This document shows positions 1 to 8,363 of a stretch of 64,000 nucleotides of DNA, piece after piece. Where the stretch lies: contig NC_011144.1 in the NCBI RefSeq assembly GCF_000017265.1, forward strand, positions 1,280,001 through 1,344,000, written 5' to 3'. Every line of letters begins with the position of its first letter. The stretch's first letter is position 1. The DNA is from Phenylobacterium zucineum HLK1 (GTDB taxonomy: Bacteria > Pseudomonadota > Alphaproteobacteria > Caulobacterales > Caulobacteraceae). The position numbers were made by a program, and so were the translations under genes. The notes beneath the pieces are model-generated. The model was given only the letters and a program-made list of their open reading frames with translations. It was not told the origin of the DNA and did no database searches.

Positions 1-114
1 GGCGCGGTCCCCGCGCTCCGCGCCCGGGACGCGGAAGCCGCCTTCGCCGCGGGCGGGGCGCTCTACGACTCCTGCAACGGCTGCCACAAGATCTACGCGC
101 CCGCCCTGCGCTGA
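1..114 (+). CDS. C-terminal fragment of a c-type cytochrome (partial)
   Basis: The window opens inside a gene whose last 37 codons are visible. The fragment carries a CNGCH haem-binding motif (CxxCH) only a few residues before the stop codon. A haem site at the very C-terminus is the layout of class II cytochromes c (cytochrome c'), four-helix periplasmic electron carriers. Another protein with this layout is encoded at 24021-24527. The start and the rest of the protein lie outside the window, so the class is inferred from haem position alone. Confidence 0.75.
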   Translation, partial: GAVPALRARDAEAAFAAGGALYDSCNGCHKIYAPALR

Positions 115-197
115 GGGCCGCCCGTCCTGCGCCGAGGCGCCACAGGAGCGCCGCGATGCTGCGCGATGGGGCGGACAGTCCCCCGCCGGAGTCGCGC

Positions 198-710
198 ATG
201 CGCCGCCTGATCCCCACCGCCCTCCTGATCGCCCCCCTGGTCGTTCTGACCTGGCCCGCCGTCGCCGTGGGCGCGCCCACCGAGGAAGCCCGGTCGGCGG
301 TGGGGGCCTGCCTGTCGGCCGTGATCGACGGCGCGCCCGTGGCCGACCAGATCGAGGGGGAGGACGTCGAGATTCGCCGCCGCGCCGAGCCGGCCACCTG
401 TACGGTGACGGTGACCGGGGGCGAGCCGGTGGCGGTTCGCGCCGCCGTCCTGGAGGCCCTCGCCAAGCGGCGCGAGCGGTTCTCGCCCGCCAAGACGAAG
501 TGGGATCCCGGCAAGTTCGCCAGCCGCGAGACGTTCTGCAACATGCCCGCGGGCCGCTCGTTCAACGTCCTGGTCAGCACGGCCAAGCCGGGCGAGCCGC
601 TGGTGCTGACCGCTACCGTGCTCGAGACCAAGGCGCGGGACGTCCGCTGCGACCGCGACGAGGGCCTGCAGACCCCGGCCCTGCCCGAGGAGGGCGGCTC
701 AGGCGGCTGA
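198..710 (+). CDS. Secreted small protein of unknown function
   Basis: A 170-residue protein that starts with two arginines and a hydrophobic run ending near AVGAPTEEA, a typical Sec signal peptide. I chose ATG 198 because it places this signal at the N-terminus; an earlier in-frame ATG at 156 adds 14 residues with no signal character. The mature part is acidic and has three cysteines (ACLSA, ATCTV, TFCNM) plus one near the end that could form disulfides in the periplasm. I do not recognise the family. Its last 12 bases overlap the end of the convergent aldo/keto reductase gene. Confidence 0.6.
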   Translation: MRRLIPTALLIAPLVVLTWPAVAVGAPTEEARSAVGACLSAVIDGAPVADQIEGEDVEIRRRAEPATCTVTVTGGEPVAVRAAVLEALAKRRERFSPAKTKWDPGKFASRETFCNMPAGRSFNVLVSTAKPGEPLVLTATVLETKARDVRCDRDEGLQTPALPEEGGSGG

Positions 711-1646
711 GACCGCCTCGACGATCCGGCGGCGCTGGGCCTCGTCGGGGAGGGGTTCGGTCGCCGCGCCCAGGTTGTCGAGCACGTGGCGCGGGTTGCG
801 CGTGCCGGGGATGGCGCAGGTCACCGCCGGATTGGACAGCACGTACTTCAGCATCACCTGGGCCCAGCTGGGGGCGCCGATCTCGGCCGCCCAGCCGGGA
901 AGCGGCAGGCGCCGCACGCGGGCGAACAGGTCGCCGCCGGCGAACGGCCGGTTGACGATCACGCCCATGCCGCGCTCCTGCGCCAGCGGCAGGATGCGGG
1001 CCTCGGACTCGCGCTCGGCCACCGAGGCGTTGATCTGGATGAAGTCGAGCCGGTGGCGGGTCATGGCCGCCTCGAGCGCGTCATAGGCGCCCTCATGATA
1101 GTGGGTCACGCCCAGGTAGCGGATCCGCCCGGCCGCCTTCCAGTCGCGCAGCGTCGCCAGGTGGGTCTCGAGGTCGAGCAGGTTGTGCACCTGCATCAGG
1201 TCGATCGTCTCGGCCTGGAGCAGGCGGCGCGAGTCCTCCATCTGGCGCAGGCCCGCCTCGCGCCCGCGGGTCCAGACCTTGGTGGCCAGGAACAGGCCGG
1301 ACCGCAGGCCGAGCTCGGCGGAAAGCGCGCCGACCGCCGCTTCGGCGCGGCCGTACATCGGCGAGGAGTCCACGACGCGTCCGCCGGCCGCGGAGAAGAC
1401 GCGCAGGGCCTCGCGCGCCTGGTCCCACTCGGGCCCGCCGGGCGCGATGTCGAACGCCTGCCAAGTGCCGAGGCCGACGACCGGCAGCTGCTCGTCGGTG
1501 TTCGGGATGGCGCGGCTCAGCAGCGGGGTTCTGCGGAACGGGGCGGCGGGCATCTTCGGCTCCTCGGGCGCGGCGGCGGCCGGTTCGCGCGAGCAGCCGG
1601 CGAGCGCCGCGCCGGCGGCGATGATCTGGCGTCGGCTCCAGCGCAT
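699..1646 (-). CDS. Aldo/keto reductase with Tat/lipoprotein-like N-terminus
   Basis: An NAD(P)H-dependent aldo/keto reductase of 315 residues. The family's catalytic tetrad is visible as D93 and Y98 (DSSPMYG), K123 (ATKVW) and H154 (MQVHN). The N-terminus contains SRRQII followed by a hydrophobic stretch and LAGC, so it looks like a twin-arginine signal with a lipobox at C18; export of a folded, cofactor-loaded enzyme would fit the Tat route. ATG 1646 is preferred because GGAG lies 6 nt upstream; an in-frame ATG at 1673 would add nine residues. Substrate is unknown. It sits near several other oxidoreductases. Confidence 0.85.
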   Translation of the reverse strand: MRWSRRQIIAAGAALAGCSREPAAAAPEEPKMPAAPFRRTPLLSRAIPNTDEQLPVVGLGTWQAFDIAPGGPEWDQAREALRVFSAAGGRVVDSSPMYGRAEAAVGALSAELGLRSGLFLATKVWTRGREAGLRQMEDSRRLLQAETIDLMQVHNLLDLETHLATLRDWKAAGRIRYLGVTHYHEGAYDALEAAMTRHRLDFIQINASVAERESEARILPLAQERGMGVIVNRPFAGGDLFARVRRLPLPGWAAEIGAPSWAQVMLKYVLSNPAVTCAIPGTRNPRHVLDNLGAATEPLPDEAQRRRIVEAVSAA

Positions 1647-1728
1647 GGGCGGCTCCGCGGGGTCCGCCGGCATGATGCGCGCAAACCAGTCCTGGCGGAA
1701 AGTCCGGACGGGAAGGTGGGCCGGGACC

Positions 1729-2493
1729 TCAGGCGTTCCGGGCCATCAGCCCGCCGTCGACCGGGATCGTCGCGCCGGTGACGTAGGAGGCGGCCGGCAG
1801 GCAGAGGCTGAGCGTCATGTGGGCGACCTCCTCGGGCGCCCCGTAGCGGCGCAGGGCCGTGCGCCGCCTGGCGAAGGTCTGGCGGTCGGCCTCGGGAAGG
1901 CCTTCCGTCATGCCGGTGAGGATGGGACCCGGGCAGATGCAGTTGACGGTGATCCCCTCGGGGCCGAGCTCGACGGCGAGGGCGCGGGTGAGGCCGGTGA
2001 CGCCCGCCTTGGCCGCCGCATAGGGACTGTCCCGCGACGTGGCGCCAAGGGCCTCGGTGGAGGCGATGTTGACGATCCGCGGCGCCTGCGAGCGGCGAAG
2101 GTGGGGCAGGGCGGCGCGGATGATCCGCTGGTGGGCGGTGAGCAGAACGCCGACGGCGCGGTTCCAGATGTCGTCGTAGTCCTCGGAATCTATGGGAGAA
2201 AAGGCAGAAATCCCGGCGTTGTTCACGACGATGTCGAGACCGCCGAAGCGGGCGGCGATCGCCGCCACGACTTCGCGGATCGCCCGTGGGTCCGAGACGT
2301 CGAGCGCCCAGGCCTCGGCGCTTCCGCCGGCGGCCTCGATCGCATCGGCGACGGCGCGGGCCCCGGCCTCGGAGACGTCGGTGACGGCTACGTGCGCGCC
2401 CTCGGCGGCGAAGAGTTCGGCGGTGGCCCTGCCCATGCCGCCGGCCGCGCCGGTGACGAGGGCGACCGAGCCCTTGATCGAGCGGCTGGTCAT
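1729..2493 (-). CDS. Short-chain dehydrogenase/reductase (SDR)
   Basis: A classical SDR of 254 residues. It has the TGAAGGMG cofactor loop at residues 14-21, the NNAG motif, a catalytic serine in NIAST, and YAAAK with the active-site Tyr and Lys. It ends with the usual VDGG motif. Its ATG overlaps the stop of the upstream SDR gene by 4 nt (ATGA), so the two are translationally coupled. Such enzymes oxidise alcohols or reduce ketones or 3-oxoacyl thioesters with NAD(P)H; the substrate cannot be read from the sequence. An N-terminal D in AVTDVS after beta-2 favours NAD(H) over NADP(H). Confidence 0.88.
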   Translation of the reverse strand: MTSRSIKGSVALVTGAAGGMGRATAELFAAEGAHVAVTDVSEAGARAVADAIEAAGGSAEAWALDVSDPRAIREVVAAIAARFGGLDIVVNNAGISAFSPIDSEDYDDIWNRAVGVLLTAHQRIIRAALPHLRRSQAPRIVNIASTEALGATSRDSPYAAAKAGVTGLTRALAVELGPEGITVNCICPGPILTGMTEGLPEADRQTFARRRTALRRYGAPEEVAHMTLSLCLPAASYVTGATIPVDGGLMARNA

Positions 2494-3224
2494 GAGAGCG
2501 AGAGGCCTCCGTCCACGATGAGGGTCTGGCCGACGACATAGGCCGCCAGCGGCGAGGCCAGGAACAGGGCCGCGCCGGCCATGTCCTGCGGCGTGCCCAT
2601 CCGGCCGATGGGGATGGACCGGAGCGCCGCCTCGCGCCGGCCGGGATGTTCGGTCGTCACCTTGGTGAGCTTGGTGTCCACGAGCCCGGGGGCCAGGCCG
2701 ACGACGCGGATCCCGTCGGGCGCCCAGGCCTCGCCCAGGGTCTTGGTCAGGCTGACCGCCCCGGCCTTGGAGGCGGCGTAGGCCGGATTGCCGCGGTTCG
2801 ACTGGAAGCCGGACACCGAGCTGACCACGATGACGACTCCGCGCCGCTCGGCCAGGGTCTCGCGGAACTTGCGCGCGCAGTCCATCAGGCTGTCCAGGTT
2901 CACGGCCATCACCCGGTCCCAGCCCTCGGGCTCGAACTCGGCGCGGCGGTACTGGACCGTGCCCTGGCACAGCACCAGCACGTCCAGCGGCCGGATCGCC
3001 TCGGCCGCCTCGATGGCGGCGCGGTCGCCGACGTCCACCTGGGCGTAGGCGAGGTCGGAGAGGTCGGAGCCCTCCACCCCGGCGTAATCGGCGGCGCTGG
3101 CGCGGGTGCCCCAGACGTGGACGGCCGCTCCGCGCCCGCGGAAGGCGTGGGCGACGCCGTTGCCGATGCCGCTGGAGCCGCCCACGACCAGCACGGTCTT
3201 GCCGCTGAAATCGAGCTCGTTCAC
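2490..3224 (-). CDS. Short-chain dehydrogenase/reductase (SDR)
   Basis: A second SDR, 244 residues, first gene of a two-gene operon with the SDR downstream. The GGSSGIG cofactor loop lies near residues 15-21, the catalytic serine in VVSSVSG, and Tyr/Lys in YAASK. The canonical NNAG motif is replaced by LCQG, a recognisable variation that occurs in divergent SDRs. The two SDRs are clearly different from each other, so this is not a recent duplication. Substrate unknown. It is divergent from the epoxide-hydrolase-like gene at 3348, so the 123-bp gap between them should carry both promoters. Confidence 0.86.
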   Translation of the reverse strand: MNELDFSGKTVLVVGGSSGIGNGVAHAFRGRGAAVHVWGTRASAADYAGVEGSDLSDLAYAQVDVGDRAAIEAAEAIRPLDVLVLCQGTVQYRRAEFEPEGWDRVMAVNLDSLMDCARKFRETLAERRGVVIVVSSVSGFQSNRGNPAYAASKAGAVSLTKTLGEAWAPDGIRVVGLAPGLVDTKLTKVTTEHPGRREAALRSIPIGRMGTPQDMAGAALFLASPLAAYVVGQTLIVDGGLSLS

Positions 3225-3347
3225 GTGTGGCTTCCTCCCCGCCCGATGCTGGCACGGAGGGCGTGGGGGTCAACGCTGACGCCCCGTCAGCCTTGCCAGG
3301 AGGCGCTGGGCCGGAGAACCATCGCGGCAAGAAGCGGGGAGGATCGC

Positions 3348-4313
3348 ATGCCGCAGTTCCGGATGGTCGACGCGGGCGAGGTGCGCATCCGGGCGGCGCT
3401 GAAGGGCGAGGGCCCGCTCGTCGTGCTGGTCCACGGCTTCCCCGAGAGCTGGTTCTCGTGGCGTCACCAGATCGACCCGATCGCCGACGCCGGGTTCACG
3501 GCCTGCGCCATCGACGTTCGCGGCTACGGCGGCTCTGACAAGCCGCACCCGGTCGAGGCCTATGCGATGGAGCGGCTGACCGCCGACGTGGCGGGCGTGG
3601 TCCGGGCGCTGCAGCCGGGGGCGCCGGCCATCCTGATCGGCCACGACTGGGGCGCGCCCATCGTCTGGAACACCGCCCTGGCGAGGCCCGAGAGCGTGCG
3701 GGCGGTGGGCGGGCTGTCGGTGCCCTACCTCGGCATCCCCTCGCGCCCGTTCACCGAGGTGTTCGACGCGCTGTTCACCCAGAAGGGGCGGTTCTTCTAC
3801 CAGGCGTGGTTCCAGAAGGAGGGGCCGCCCGAGGCGGAGGCCGAGGCCGATGTGCGCGGCTTCCTGCGCAAATTCTACTACGCGATCTCGGGCGATGCGC
3901 CGCCCGGCGCCTGGCCCCAGAAGCCGGCCGGCGCCACGCTGCTGGAAGGCCTGATCGACCCCGACCCGTTCCCCGCCTGGCTGACCGAGAACGAGCTCGA
4001 CTACTACGAGGCCGAGTTCCGGGAATCGGGCTTCCGCGGCCCCATCAACCGCTACCGCAACCACGAGCGGGACTTCGCCTGGCTGCAGGGCTTCCAGGGG
4101 CGGACGATCGAGCAGCCGGCGCTGTTCATCGGCGGGACCAAGGACCCGGCCAGCACCGCCTTCGGGGGCCTGTCGGACCCGATCGCCGCCATGCGGCCCC
4201 ACGTCCCGAACCTGGTCAGCGCACACATGCTGGAGGGCTGCGGCCACTGGACCCAGCAGGAACGGCCCGAGGAGGTCACGCGCCTGATCCTGGAATGGCT
4301 GAAGGGCCTGTGA
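3348..4313 (+). CDS. Alpha/beta hydrolase, epoxide hydrolase type
   Basis: A 321-residue alpha/beta hydrolase. It has the HGFPESW oxyanion-hole motif, the nucleophile elbow GHDWGA with D100, a probable acid D266 (TKDP) and a catalytic H300 (GCGHW). An Asp rather than Ser nucleophile, together with the YRN motif and cap-domain tyrosines, is typical of soluble epoxide hydrolases and distinguishes it from esterases. Haloacid or fluoroacetate dehalogenases share this core, so that activity cannot be excluded. The start is supported by GGAGGA 6 nt upstream. The protein has no signal peptide and should be cytoplasmic. Confidence 0.87.
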   Translation: MPQFRMVDAGEVRIRAALKGEGPLVVLVHGFPESWFSWRHQIDPIADAGFTACAIDVRGYGGSDKPHPVEAYAMERLTADVAGVVRALQPGAPAILIGHDWGAPIVWNTALARPESVRAVGGLSVPYLGIPSRPFTEVFDALFTQKGRFFYQAWFQKEGPPEAEAEADVRGFLRKFYYAISGDAPPGAWPQKPAGATLLEGLIDPDPFPAWLTENELDYYEAEFRESGFRGPINRYRNHERDFAWLQGFQGRTIEQPALFIGGTKDPASTAFGGLSDPIAAMRPHVPNLVSAHMLEGCGHWTQQERPEEVTRLILEWLKGL

Positions 4314-4365
4314 GCGGCGGGATTCCGCGGTAGGGTTCGGGCCAGGACACAAGGGAGGACAGGCG

Positions 4366-5328
4366 ATGCGCAAGCTCCTGATCGCCGCCGCGGCGCTCGC
4401 GGCCGGCATGATGGCGGGCTGCGGCCCGGCCGCGGCCCAGCAGGCGCAGTACTTCGAGGTTCCGAAGGGCGGGCGGCCGCACGACGTCGCCGCCGCCCCG
4501 GACGGGACCGTCTGGTACACGGCCCAGCGGACGGGGAAGCTGGGAATCTTGGACCCGAAGACGGGCCGGGCCGAAGAGGTCCCGCTGGGCGAGGGCTCGG
4601 CGCCGCATGGCGTCATCGTGGGCCCGGACGGTGCGGCGTGGATCACCGACGGGGGCCTCAACGCCATCGTCCGCGTCGATCCCAAGACCCGGGCCGTGAA
4701 GGCCTGGAAGCTGCCGGAGGACACCGGCTACGCCAATCTCAACACCGCCGCGTTCGACGGCCGGGGCCGCATCTGGTTCACCGGCCAGACCGGCTTCTAC
4801 GGCCGGCTCGATCCGGCGAGCGGGGACATGAAGGTCTGGAAGGCGCCCGAGGGCCGCGGGCCCTATGGCATCACGGCCACGCCCGCGGGCGAGATCTACT
4901 ACGTCTCTCTGGCCGGCAGCCATCTCGCCAAGGTGGACCTGGAGAGCGGGGCGGCCACGGTCATCGAGCCGCCGACGCCGGACCAGGGCGCGCGCCGCGT
5001 CTGGTCCGACAGCCAGGGGCGGCTGTGGATCAGCGAGTGGAACTCGGGCCAGCTCAGCCGCTACGACCCGAAGGCGGGGGCCTGGAAGAGCTGGATGCCG
5101 CCGGGCGAGAAGCCTCGCACCTACTCCGTCTACGTCGACGAGACCGACAAGGTCTGGATCACCGACTTCGCCGCCAACGCCATCCTGCGTTTCGACCCGG
5201 CGACCGAGACGTTCCAGAGCTTCCCCAGCGACCGGCCGGGCGCGAACGTGCGCCAGATGCTGGGCCGCCCGGGCGAGGCCTGGGGGGCGGAGTCCGGGAC
5301 CGACCGCCTCGTCGTGATCCGGTACTAG
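4366..5328 (+). CDS. Vgb-like (streptogramin lyase family) beta-propeller lipoprotein
   Basis: A 320-residue exported protein with repeated blade motifs of the type PDGxxWxT / RxDPxTG, as in virginiamycin B lyase and related seven-bladed propellers. The N-terminus has a hydrophobic signal ending in MAGC, so it may be a lipoprotein at C19. In the characterised Vgb, catalysis needs histidines in the C-terminal half (H228, H270). Here the only histidines are H39, H81 and H186, so true lyase activity is doubtful. It starts an operon with a cytochrome c gene 2 nt downstream and then a GST, which suggests a periplasmic redox or ligand-binding role (inference). Confidence 0.8.
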   Translation: MRKLLIAAAALAAGMMAGCGPAAAQQAQYFEVPKGGRPHDVAAAPDGTVWYTAQRTGKLGILDPKTGRAEEVPLGEGSAPHGVIVGPDGAAWITDGGLNAIVRVDPKTRAVKAWKLPEDTGYANLNTAAFDGRGRIWFTGQTGFYGRLDPASGDMKVWKAPEGRGPYGITATPAGEIYYVSLAGSHLAKVDLESGAATVIEPPTPDQGARRVWSDSQGRLWISEWNSGQLSRYDPKAGAWKSWMPPGEKPRTYSVYVDETDKVWITDFAANAILRFDPATETFQSFPSDRPGANVRQMLGRPGEAWGAESGTDRLVVIRY

Positions 5329-5330
5329 GC

Positions 5331-5696
5331 GTGCTGGCGGCAAGCCTCGCTCTGATGCTGGCCGCCTCGGCGCCCTCGGCCGCCGAGGGCGCGCGGGTGT
5401 TCCAGCGCTGCTTCTCCTGCCATTCGGTGGACCCCGCCGAGGGCCATGTGCAGGGGCCGAACCTGGCCGGGATCGTGGGGCGCCGAGCGGGCACGCGGCC
5501 CGGCTATTCCTATTCGCCGGCCTTGCGGCGGGCGCGGGCGGGCGGGCTCGTCTGGACCGAGCAGGCGCTGGACCACTTCCTGGCCGACCCCGAGGCGATG
5601 ATCCCGGGCACCGAGATGAGCATGCCGCCCCTTCGCAAACCGCGTGACCGCCAGGCGGTGATCCGCTTCCTCCAGACCACGGCGAGCCCCCGATGA
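5331..5696 (+). CDS. Class I cytochrome c (periplasmic)
   Basis: A small cytochrome of 121 residues. A hydrophobic signal peptide (residues 1-18) precedes a CFSCH haem site at 27-31. PNLAGIVGR follows, and a distal MSMPP stretch supplies the likely methionine ligand; this order is that of cytochrome c2/c550 types. The start is GTG, two bases after the stop of the propeller gene. Its stop overlaps the ATG of the GST gene (ATGA). The tight coupling to an exported beta-propeller suggests it accepts electrons from, or delivers them to, that partner, but no partner is shown. Confidence 0.88.
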   Translation: MLAASLALMLAASAPSAAEGARVFQRCFSCHSVDPAEGHVQGPNLAGIVGRRAGTRPGYSYSPALRRARAGGLVWTEQALDHFLADPEAMIPGTEMSMPPLRKPRDRQAVIRFLQTTASPR

Positions 5697-6328
5697 TCGA
5701 ACTCTGGCACTGCCCCGACGCCCGCTCGTTCCGGCCGCTCTGGGCCCTGGAGGAGCTGGACCTGCCGTACGAGCTGCACCTGCTGCCGTTCCCGCCGCGG
5801 GTGCGCGCGCCGGAATACCTGGAGGTCAATCCGCTGGGGACCATCCCGGCGATGCGCGACGGCGAGACGTTCATGAGCGAGTCCGCGGCCATCGTGCAGT
5901 ACCTCGTCACCCGCTACGGCCCCAGCGACCTGGCCGTGCCGGTGGAGGACCCCGCCTACGGCGCGTGGCTGAACTGGCTGCACTTCGGCGAGGCGACCCT
6001 GACCTTTCCGCAGACCCTGGTGCTGCGCTACCGCACCTTCGAGCCAGGCAAGGCCGAGGTCGTGGCCGACGACTACGCCAAGTGGTTCCTGAGCCGCCTG
6101 CGGCACGTGGACCGGGCGCTTTCGGCGGGCGACTGGCTCTGCGCCGGCCGGTTCACGGCGGCGGACATCTCGGTCGGCTACGCCCTCCTGCTGGCGAACC
6201 ACCTGGGCCTGAGCGAGAGCTTCAGCCCACAGGTGAAGGCCTATTGGGAGCGGCTGAAGGCCCGGCCCGCCTTCCAGGCCGCCAAGGCCGCGCAGAAGAT
6301 GGAGCTGTCCGAGGCGCTGTCGTCCTGA
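5693..6328 (+). CDS. Glutathione S-transferase family protein
   Basis: A 211-residue GST. The N-terminal thioredoxin-fold half contains the NPLGTIPAM loop with cis-proline and the glutathione-binding ES pair (MSESAAI); the C-terminal helical half contains GRFTAADISVGYA with the conserved N-capping Asp. Length is standard. It overlaps the preceding cytochrome gene by 4 nt and is the last gene of that operon. Substrate unknown. Confidence 0.88.
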   Translation: MIELWHCPDARSFRPLWALEELDLPYELHLLPFPPRVRAPEYLEVNPLGTIPAMRDGETFMSESAAIVQYLVTRYGPSDLAVPVEDPAYGAWLNWLHFGEATLTFPQTLVLRYRTFEPGKAEVVADDYAKWFLSRLRHVDRALSAGDWLCAGRFTAADISVGYALLLANHLGLSESFSPQVKAYWERLKARPAFQAAKAAQKMELSEALSS

Positions 6329-6386
6329 CCCGCCGGCTCGGGAATCGGCCTAGGACAGGGGCGTTGCGCACGATGTCCACGGTCCG

Positions 6387-6761
6387 ATGAAGCGGCTGGT
6401 CTTCGATCTCGACGGCACCCTGGCCCTCGACGAGCCCGAACGTCCCTATCCCGAGCGGCGCCCCAATGCGGCGGTGATCGCCCAGCTGCGCGCCTATCGC
6501 GAGCAGGGCTTCGAGATCATCATCTGTTCGGCCCGCAACATGCGCACGCACCAGAACTCGGTGGGCAAGATCAACGCCCACACCCTGCCGGTCATCCTGG
6601 AGTGGCTGGCCCGGCACGAGGTGCCCTACGACGAGATCCACGTGGGCAAGCCCTGGTGCGGGACGGACGGGTTCTACATCGACGACAAGGCCGTCCGGCC
6701 CAGCGAGTTCGTGAAGCTCTCGCCGCAGGAGATCCAGGCCCTGCTCGACGCCGAGCGCTGA
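6387..6761 (+). CDS. HAD-family phosphatase of the EcbF/BcbF capsule-biosynthesis type
   Basis: A compact HAD phosphatase of 124 residues without a large cap domain. The catalytic motif DLDGT (nucleophile Asp and the Asp two residues on) is at the N-terminus, the motif II-like SARN in the middle, and the acidic IDDKA motif near the end. The stretches GKINAHTLP and GKPWCG are characteristic of small HAD enzymes encoded in capsule loci of Gram-negative bacteria. It begins a run of three genes separated by 3 nt and a 4-nt overlap. The likely role is removal of a phosphate from a sugar-phosphate or alcohol-phosphate intermediate (inference). Confidence 0.8.
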   Translation: MKRLVFDLDGTLALDEPERPYPERRPNAAVIAQLRAYREQGFEIIICSARNMRTHQNSVGKINAHTLPVILEWLARHEVPYDEIHVGKPWCGTDGFYIDDKAVRPSEFVKLSPQEIQALLDAER

Positions 6762-6764
6762 GGC

Positions 6765-8363
6765 GTGGCGACGCTGCGGCTGATCATGTCGGGGGCGGTG
6801 GTCGGCCAGGAGCTGGCCGCCGAGTTCGGGCCCCTGCCGCCCGCGTTCCTGCCGGTCGGCACGCGCCGGCTCTACGACCTGCAGCTCGATGCGCTGGAGG
6901 GGGCCGAGGGCCTCCACATGGTGCTGCCCGAGACCTTCCGCCTGGCGGCGCACGACGCCCGGCGGCTGGCCGAGCGGGGCATCGAGGTCCTGACCGTCCC
7001 GGAGGGCCTGCGGCTGGGCGAGGCGCTGGTCTATGCGATCAACTCGGTGGGGGCGGGCGAGGGGCCGGTGCACGTGCTGCACGGCGACACCCTGATCGCC
7101 CGGCCGCCGCTGGACCGTCACGACGTCATCGTCGGCGGCCCCCGGGCCAACGAATACGCCTGGGCCGAGATGCGCCTGGGGCAGGACGGCCAGGTCCTGG
7201 GGCTGGAGACCACGGCGGCCGGCGAGGATGGGCAGGAGGGCCGGCCCATCGCCGCCGGCTACTTCAGCTTCTCCTCCTCGCTGGGGCTGCTGCGCTCGCT
7301 CACCCGGATGCGGGGCGACTTCATCGCCGGCGTGAACCACTACCTAGGCGAGCGGCGCATGGAGACCGTCCCGGCCGCCGAATGGCTGGACTTCGGCCAC
7401 CTGCAGACCTTCTTCCAGTCGCGGTTGGCGGTCACCACGGCCCGGGCGTTCAACACCGTGCGGATCGACGGGCTGACCGCGCGCAAGTCGAGCCAGGACC
7501 GGGCGAAGATCCGCGCTGAGGCCCACTGGCTGAACGCCATCCCCGCGCCGGTGCAGATCCATACCGCGCGGCTGCTGGCCCATGGGGTGGCGGACGGGAA
7601 CGCCTTCTACGAGACCGAGTACGCCTTCCTGCCGGTGGTTTCGGAGCTGTTCGTCCACGGCCAGCTCGGCCGCCACTCGTGGATGCGGGTGCTGTCGGCC
7701 ATCGAGGCGCTGCTCGCCGCCTGCGCCGCCGACACGGGCGAAGGCTCGGCCGACGCGGCGCTGCGGGCTCTGTGCGTCGACAAGACGGCCGCGCGGCTGG
7801 AGCGTTTCGCCCGCGAGACGGGCTTTCCGATCGACAGGCCGCTGCGCTACGCCGGCCGGCCGACCCCCTCGCTCACCGAGATCGCGGAGCGGCTGGCGCA
7901 GGCCCTGGACCTGGAGAGCGGCCGGCGCGAGTGCGTCATGCACGGCGACCTGTGCTTCTCGAACCTGCTCTACGACAGCCGCCTGCGCCGGGTGCGCGCG
8001 CTCGACCCGCGCGGCCTGGTGGGGGAGCGGCCGGGGATCTACGGCGACCTGCGCTACGACCTCGCCAAGCTCGCCCACTCGGCGGTGGGCCGCTACGACC
8101 AGATCATCGCCGGCCGCTACGACCTGGCCGAGGCCGACGGCGACTTCGAGCTGACCTTCGAGGAGATCGCCGCCCAGCCCTGGCTGGAGGGAGCGCTCGG
8201 CGAGATGCGGGTCGACGGCGCGGAGGCGCTCTCGCTCACCGTGCAGGCCGCGATGACGGGGCTGTTCCTGTCGATGCTGCCGCTGCACGCCGACCGGCCC
8301 GACCGCCAGCGGGCGTTCCTGGCCAATGCGCTGCGGCTCCACCGGGACCTCGAAGCCGGATGA
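6765..8363 (+). CDS. Fusion: degenerate nucleotidyltransferase-like domain plus APH/choline-kinase-like phosphotransferase
   Basis: A 532-residue two-domain protein starting with GTG 3 nt after the HAD phosphatase stop. Residues 1-240 resemble a sugar nucleotidyltransferase (FLPVGTRRLYDLQLD, HGDTLI), but the glycine-rich GxGxR signature near the N-terminus is missing, so this half may be regulatory. The C-terminal half has the aminoglycoside/choline-kinase catalytic loop HGDLCFSN and a downstream metal-binding Asp in LDPRG. The fusion suggests a kinase that phosphorylates a small molecule which the next gene's product then activates with a nucleotide. Substrate unknown. Confidence 0.75.
   Translation: MATLRLIMSGAVVGQELAAEFGPLPPAFLPVGTRRLYDLQLDALEGAEGLHMVLPETFRLAAHDARRLAERGIEVLTVPEGLRLGEALVYAINSVGAGEGPVHVLHGDTLIARPPLDRHDVIVGGPRANEYAWAEMRLGQDGQVLGLETTAAGEDGQEGRPIAAGYFSFSSSLGLLRSLTRMRGDFIAGVNHYLGERRMETVPAAEWLDFGHLQTFFQSRLAVTTARAFNTVRIDGLTARKSSQDRAKIRAEAHWLNAIPAPVQIHTARLLAHGVADGNAFYETEYAFLPVVSELFVHGQLGRHSWMRVLSAIEALLAACAADTGEGSADAALRALCVDKTAARLERFARETGFPIDRPLRYAGRPTPSLTEIAERLAQALDLESGRRECVMHGDLCFSNLLYDSRLRRVRALDPRGLVGERPGIYGDLRYDLAKLAHSAVGRYDQIIAGRYDLAEADGDFELTFEEIAAQPWLEGALGEMRVDGAEALSLTVQAAMTGLFLSMLPLHADRPDRQRAFLANALRLHRDLEAG

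Noticed and set aside
4366..5328. Streptogramin resistance by Vgb lyase
   Set aside because: The propeller fold is present but the catalytic histidines of the characterised lyase have no counterpart in the C-terminal half.
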